The notes under the pieces are model-generated. The model was not told where the DNA came from. It was given only the letters and a program-made list of their open reading frames with translations, and ran no database searches. Below are positions 60,106-64,000 of a DNA stretch of 64,000 nucleotides, in pieces. This stretch comes from Paenibacillus sp. FSL H8-0548 (GTDB lineage: Bacteria > Bacillota > Bacilli > Paenibacillales > Paenibacillaceae), in contig NZ_CP152049.1 of the NCBI RefSeq assembly GCF_038630985.1, forward strand, positions 624,001 through 688,000, in the 5' to 3' direction. Numbering within the stretch: the first letter of the stretch is position 1; each line of letters opens with the position of its first letter. Made by a program: the position numbers and the translations under genes.

Positions 60106-61755
60106 ATGGGATGGATTAAATCTCTTCGACGATGGGGGAGAAGGACAGATGGGTGGTCGCTTGCAAGCGCGGCCGGGGCAGCGGTTATTCTGCTGCCCAT
60201 CCTGTATGTCTTGACCGGGCTGCTGCGTGCCCCAAATGACAATTGGGTCAAGGTAAAGCAATATTTACTGGCCGATTATGTGCTGGGATCACTAAAACTG
60301 GTGCTGGTCACCGGTTTTTTTGCTACGTTAATTGGCCTTGTGCTTGCTTGGCTCGTAACTGGCTATAGCTTCCCGCTGCGCCGATTTTTTCGCTGGGCGC
60401 TTATTCTGCCTTTAGCAGTGCCACCTTATATTGCAGCCTATACTTACGGTACGATGACAAGCTACACCGGTATTATCCAGGCAACGCTTCGCAATCGATT
60501 CGACCTCGTATTGGAGCCCGGTACAATTGAGGTCATGTCCTTCCGGGGTGCTGCGTTCATTATGACGTTGTTTTTATACCCTTACGTATTTATGATTGCA
60601 TGCTCCTTCCTAGAGCGGCAGAGCGCCTCCTATGTCGAAAATGCGAGATTGCTGGGCAGCCGAGGATTTATGCTGTTTTTCCGCATCGTGCTGCCAATTG
60701 CACGTCCTGCCATTATCGCAGGGGTGATGCTCGTTATTTTCGAGGTGCTGAGCGATTACGGCGTGTCCAATTATTTTGGCGTGCAGACGATCTCCAAGGC
60801 AATCTTTCAAACCTGGTTCGGCATGTACGATGTGGATTCGGCAACTCGGCTGGCTGCGTGGCTGATGCTCGCGGTAATTGGTATTTTTGTACTGGAAAAA
60901 TATCTTCGCCGCAATCGGCAGTTTCATGCGACGACGAGCAGGAGCAAGCCGCTATCGCCTAGCCGTCTCAAAGGAATGGCTGCATACGGTGCGATGATGT
61001 TTTGCTCTCTTGTATGGATACTCGCTTTTTTAGCCCCAGTGAGCCAGCTTGTAATGTGGTCCATACAATCGTACCGGAAGGTGTGGCGTACCGACTTTGC
61101 TGACCTGATGCTAAATAGTGTAACAGGTGCGATGATTGGTACGGTTATTATATTAATCATTGCGCTGATAGCCGCGAGAACCGCACGTCTTTTATCTTCA
61201 GGCGCGGCGTACGTGCTGGCGCGTATTATGACGGCAGGTTATGCAGTTCCAGGTGCGATTATAGCGATTGGCGTTCTAGCTATTTTTATTATGCTGGATG
61301 AGCGATTGATGCCTATATATGAGCTTGCGGGACTGGGGAAGGGACGGCTGGTACTGAGCTTGTCGTTAGGGATGCTGATTACCGGCTATGTGATCCGTTT
61401 TATGGCAACGGGCTATAATGCGCTTGAGGCAGGCTATGAAAAAATATCGCTTGCCTATTCGGAGGCATCAAGGACGCTTGGCGCTAGTAAAATGAGAACG
61501 TTCATAAAGGTAGAAATGCCTTTGCTGAGAGGATCACTCGTTACCGCCTTTATTGTCACGTTTGTTGAAATTATGAAGGAGCTGCCGCTAACCATGCTGC
61601 TGCGTCCATTTAACTATAATACGCTGGCGACCCGCGCTTACCAATACGCTTCCGATGAGCGCATATATGAAGCAGCACTGCCCTCGCTGCTGCTTATCGT
61701 TGTCAGCCTTATTCCAGTGCTGCTTATTATCATGATGGAGAGGGGGAAGCTGTGA
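60106..61755 (+). CDS. Ferric-iron ABC transporter permease with two fused domains (FbpB-like)
   Basis: A 549-residue permease with about twelve membrane segments. Two EAA-type loops are visible, YVENARLLGSRGFMLFFRIVLPIARPAI in the first half and YSEASRTLGASKMRTFIKVEMPLLRGSL in the second, so one polypeptide supplies both halves of the channel, as in FbpB and SfuB. The binding-protein gene ends 3 bases upstream. The ATPase gene overlaps its stop codon. It should move iron(III) released by the two lipoproteins into the cytoplasm. Confidence 0.9.
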   Translation: MGWIKSLRRWGRRTDGWSLASAAGAAVILLPILYVLTGLLRAPNDNWVKVKQYLLADYVLGSLKLVLVTGFFATLIGLVLAWLVTGYSFPLRRFFRWALILPLAVPPYIAAYTYGTMTSYTGIIQATLRNRFDLVLEPGTIEVMSFRGAAFIMTLFLYPYVFMIACSFLERQSASYVENARLLGSRGFMLFFRIVLPIARPAIIAGVMLVIFEVLSDYGVSNYFGVQTISKAIFQTWFGMYDVDSATRLAAWLMLAVIGIFVLEKYLRRNRQFHATTSRSKPLSPSRLKGMAAYGAMMFCSLVWILAFLAPVSQLVMWSIQSYRKVWRTDFADLMLNSVTGAMIGTVIILIIALIAARTARLLSSGAAYVLARIMTAGYAVPGAIIAIGVLAIFIMLDERLMPIYELAGLGKGRLVLSLSLGMLITGYVIRFMATGYNALEAGYEKISLAYSEASRTLGASKMRTFIKVEMPLLRGSLVTAFIVTFVEIMKELPLTMLLRPFNYNTLATRAYQYASDERIYEAALPSLLLIVVSLIPVLLIIMMERGKL

Positions 61756-62393
61756 TGAGTTATGTTGAAGCGGAGCACATCCGTTTCCGTTACGCTAAGA
61801 AGCAGAAGCCTGTAATAGATAACTTTTCATTCGTGATGGAAAAAGGTGAAATCGTCGGCATTATCGGGGCAAGCGGCAGCGGGAAAAGCACGCTGCTGCG
61901 CATTATTGCAGGGCTCGAGGAGCCAGAGCGGGGCAATCTGTCCATTAACGATAGGGTGATCATGAACGAGCGCGTTTTTGTGGAGACGGAAAAGCGGGGC
62001 GTCGGCATGGTCTTTCAGGATTATGCGCTGTTCCCGCATTTGACGGTAGAAGCCAATATTGCGTTTGGGCTAAAGCGACAGGGCAGAGCAGAGCGGCTGA
62101 AGGAAATGCTGGAGCTCATTCAGCTGGATGATTATGCGAAGCGTTATCCGCATGAGCTGAGCGGCGGCCAGCAGCAGAGGGTTGCCCTAGCGCGTGCGCT
62201 GGCGCCTAGTCCAGCCATATTGCTGATGGACGAGCCGTTCAGCAATTTGGATGCGGAGCTGAAGCTTTCGATTCGCGGCGAGCTGCGCGAGATTTTGCAA
62301 AAGTCGAATACGACCTGCCTGCTCGTATCTCATGACCAAGCGGATATAGAAGCGATTTGCAGCCGATTTATACGCATGGGGGCAGACCAGTAG
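61755..62393 (+). CDS. Ferric-iron ABC transporter ATPase, short form (FbpC-like)
   Basis: A 212-residue ATPase with Walker A GASGSGKST (about residues 38-46), Q-loop VFQDYALFPHLT, signature LSGGQQQR, Walker B ILLMDEPFSNLD and switch His in LLVSHDQ. FbpC-type proteins are usually about 350 residues with a C-terminal TOBE-like regulatory domain. Here the protein ends right after the nucleotide-binding domain, so that part is absent. ATG 61755 overlaps the permease stop (TGATG); GTG 61752 is also possible. It powers the importer encoded upstream. Confidence 0.9.
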   Translation: MSYVEAEHIRFRYAKKQKPVIDNFSFVMEKGEIVGIIGASGSGKSTLLRIIAGLEEPERGNLSINDRVIMNERVFVETEKRGVGMVFQDYALFPHLTVEANIAFGLKRQGRAERLKEMLELIQLDDYAKRYPHELSGGQQQRVALARALAPSPAILLMDEPFSNLDAELKLSIRGELREILQKSNTTCLLVSHDQADIEAICSRFIRMGADQ

Positions 62394-62406
62394 TTGATAG
62401 GGAAAT

Positions 62407-62450
62407 AAACCCTCTTCATGACCGCAACCTGACGGATAAGAAGAGGGCTT
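62407..62450. terminator. Bidirectional terminator between convergent iron genes
   Basis: TAAACCCTCTTC pairs with GAAGAGGGCTTA around a 22-base loop. It lies between the ATPase gene and the convergent binding-protein gene. Confidence 0.75.
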
Positions 62451-62474
62451 ATATTCTGTTGGGCAATATTAAAA

Positions 62475-63470
62475 CTAGCGTCCAGTAAGGATAGCGTCAG
62501 CCAATATGTCAATCTGATTCTCGATTGCAATAGGGTCATCATTATACAAGTAATTATAGTTAATCGTGTGTACGCGTCCGTTTTTGACCGCATCGAGATT
62601 ATTCCAAATGGGGCTGGCTTCAAGGTCCTTCAGGACAGTGGAAGTACCATCGGGATCGTAGCTGGTCAAGATAATGTGATCGCCCGCGAATTCTGATATC
62701 ACCTCGAACGAGATTTCACGATACCATTCCTCGGAATTGCGGAACACTTCATCAACTTTTGGAGCTGGTGTTACTTGTAGAGCTTCATACAGAGCGTAGC
62801 CGCCCATATTGACAAAACCATATACACGCAATGTGTTTTTCCATATATTGAAGATGGTGAAGGTTTCATCCGCGCCAATGGTGCTTGAGACTTTTTGCCG
62901 AGCTGCTAGAATCTTATCATCAAATGCAGTGATCCATTGCTCTGCTTCTGCTTCCCGTCCAAGAATTTCTCCGAATATACGCACCGAATCTTTAGGTCCG
63001 CCACTTAGTTCCAATGGAACCGTTGGAGCAATCTTGGAAAACTGCTCGTACTTTCCATCTCCCCATGAAATAATCAGATCGGGTTGAAGATCGATGACCT
63101 TCTCCAAAGATTGTCCAATGCTCTCAGTACCCGCTTGTTCGATGAAGGGATGATTGTTCAGCACATAATCATCCGTACCGATAGGCTTGAGTCCAAGGGC
63201 AACGAGCTGACCATAGTACCAATCTGTGACTACACGTTCTGCTTTGACAGGAATCTCCGAGCTGCCTGCCATATGTTCATATACACGGGTAGCCGCTTCC
63301 GTGCTTGTATCATCGGCCTTAGCGTTGTTTGCTGCTGCGCTGTCTGTCGCCTTAGCTCCTGCTTGATTATTTGCGCTGCTGTCCGAGTCCTTCGAATTAC
63401 TGCATGCGATTAATCCTACAAGCATGATGACTGCCATGAAACAAACCAGTATTATTCTCTTTCTACTCAT
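62475..63470 (-). CDS. Ferric-siderophore-binding lipoprotein (FecB/FeuA-like)
   Basis: A 331-residue lipoprotein with lipobox LIAC (lipidated Cys23), a Ser/Ala/Asp spacer and the type III binding fold: RVVTDWYYGQLVALGLKPIGTDDYVL, VIDLQPDLIISWGDGKYEQFSKIAPTVPLE and LRVYGFVNMGGYALYEAL. A nearly perfect Fur box lies about 20 bases upstream. No permease gene is adjacent. The upstream gene on the same strand encodes a protein with a related binding domain, repeating the lipoprotein/regulator arrangement of 50.5-53.3 kb in the opposite order. Confidence 0.9.
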   Translation of the reverse strand: MSRKRIILVCFMAVIMLVGLIACSNSKDSDSSANNQAGAKATDSAAANNAKADDTSTEAATRVYEHMAGSSEIPVKAERVVTDWYYGQLVALGLKPIGTDDYVLNNHPFIEQAGTESIGQSLEKVIDLQPDLIISWGDGKYEQFSKIAPTVPLELSGGPKDSVRIFGEILGREAEAEQWITAFDDKILAARQKVSSTIGADETFTIFNIWKNTLRVYGFVNMGGYALYEALQVTPAPKVDEVFRNSEEWYREISFEVISEFAGDHIILTSYDPDGTSTVLKDLEASPIWNNLDAVKNGRVHTINYNYLYNDDPIAIENQIDILADAILTGR

Positions 63471-63489
63471 TGCCTATTACCCTCCTATG

Positions 63490-63508
63490 TATAATGATTA
63501 TCATTATC
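63490..63508 (-). promoter_or_regulatory. Fur box upstream of the siderophore-binding lipoprotein
   Basis: Read on the minus strand it is GATAATGATAATCATTATA, which matches the classical 19-bp Fur consensus in 18 of 19 positions. It is the best Fur site in the window. Confidence 0.85.
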
Positions 63509-63558
63509 ATCAATAACTATAGCAGCTGCAACAGACCATGTACATGTCAGATTCATTC

Positions 63559-64000
63559 CTATTTCTTTGGATTATTGGGCAAAAGATAATGCACGATATC
63601 ATCCAGTTGTGCATCCAGTGCAGCAGGTCCGTAGCCGTACCATTTGGTCATGTCCACTGGATATACACATTGCTGCTTCACAGCTGTTCGCTCCAACCAT
63701 TCCGTGCTCTTCATCATGTCCGCTGCACGCAGTCTTGCCGCTTGATTGTTCTCAATGGATACGAAATAATGATCGGCATCGTACGCAGGCAATTGAGGGA
63801 GAGAAAACTCTGGGTGCTCGAACCCTTGAATGCGCATCGCCTTCACTGCCTGAGGGGGTGTAAGCTGCAGGATGTCGTAGAGTAAATCTGCCCCCATGTA
63901 GCCATATCCATAGATGAGTGAACGATCGCTCCGCACATTAATCACGGCAACAGTTGTTTGAGGATTCAGTGCCAGGTGCAAAGATTCTCGAATCTGTCCT
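63559..64000 (-). CDS. Partial gene: C-terminal siderophore-binding domain, probably of an AraC fusion regulator
   Basis: The minus-strand frame is open to the window edge and ends at 63559. The visible 147 residues match the last half of a FecB-like binding domain (TVAVINVRSDRSLIYGYGYMGADLLYDILQLTPP, YDADHYFVSIENNQAARLRAADMMKS, VYPVDMTKWYGYGPAALDAQLDDIVHYL). The closest pattern in this window is the C-terminal half of the AraC/binding-protein fusion at 51659-53272. The order of regulator then lipoprotein with a Fur box between them supports a Btr-like regulator, but the N-terminal part is outside the window. Confidence 0.7.
   Translation of the reverse strand, partial: GQIRESLHLALNPQTTVAVINVRSDRSLIYGYGYMGADLLYDILQLTPPQAVKAMRIQGFEHPEFSLPQLPAYDADHYFVSIENNQAARLRAADMMKSTEWLERTAVKQQCVYPVDMTKWYGYGPAALDAQLDDIVHYLLPNNPKK

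Noticed and set aside
1..64000. Search for rRNA, tRNA, tmRNA, CRISPR and prophage genes
   Set aside because: No tRNA cloverleaf, rRNA stretch, CRISPR array, integrase or phage structural gene could be recognised by eye. Software scans were not possible.

Overview
The window looks like chromosomal DNA of a Paenibacillus or close relative (Bacillota, Paenibacillaceae). Supporting signs are a cell-surface protein with three SLH domains, YesM/YesN-type two-component pairs beside Lpl-type sugar ABC transporters, many AraC regulators, strong AGGAGG ribosome binding sites with frequent TTG/GTG starts, a TxpA/BsrG-like small membrane toxin, and an AraC regulator fused to a siderophore-binding domain. 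This assignment comes from gene content and is not a database result. I saw no rRNA, tRNA or CRISPR array.

Layout. 0.3-3.6 kb: one large surface protein (beta-propeller, five nearly identical Ig-like repeats, TP linker, SLH anchor). 3.9-5.4 kb: a minus-strand operon of a small Xre-type regulator and two membrane proteins. 5.4-17.6 kb: a region of decay and rearrangement. It holds an intact rhodanese, copies of its 3' tail, two damaged copies of a type I toxin-antitoxin locus (one split by a complete IS3-family element), a Phd/ParE-type TA pair, a nucleotidyltransferase, a GC-rich possibly structured RNA, an internally deleted ISAs1 transposase, a truncated peptide-binding protein, a thioredoxin-like protein and a frameshifted serine hydrolase.

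17.6-29.1 kb: a carbohydrate locus with a PhyH-type dioxygenase divergent from an AraC regulator, a YesM/YesN pair, a complete SBP-permease-permease sugar importer, a five-bladed-propeller glycosidase and a GH125 alpha-mannosidase. It probably imports and trims alpha-mannosides. 29.2-32.5 kb: an AT-richer cassette of AraC regulator, GPH-type symporter and creatininase-family amidohydrolase. 32.8-34.3 kb: malate:quinone oxidoreductase. 34.5-44.8 kb: a second sugar locus with a YesN/YesM pair, two TIM-barrel isomerases, a zinc dehydrogenase, a MalEFG-type importer and a Gfo/Idh/MocA oxidoreductase, consistent with import followed by oxidation and epimerisation of a sugar, polyol or cyclitol.

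45-50.4 kb: a methyltransferase gene broken by an in-frame TAG, a BlaI/BlaR1-like pair, a DUF1697 protein and an ArsR-SRPBCC pair with a perfect 20-bp palindrome upstream. 50.5-64 kb: an iron block with two modules of siderophore-binding lipoprotein plus AraC/binding-protein fusion regulator, an OmpR-type two-component system, two paralogous ferric-iron-binding lipoproteins, a fused permease and a short ATPase. Fur-box-like sites precede four of these transcription units. A 1.2-kb gene-free stretch with nested palindromes (53.3-54.5 kb) interrupts the block.
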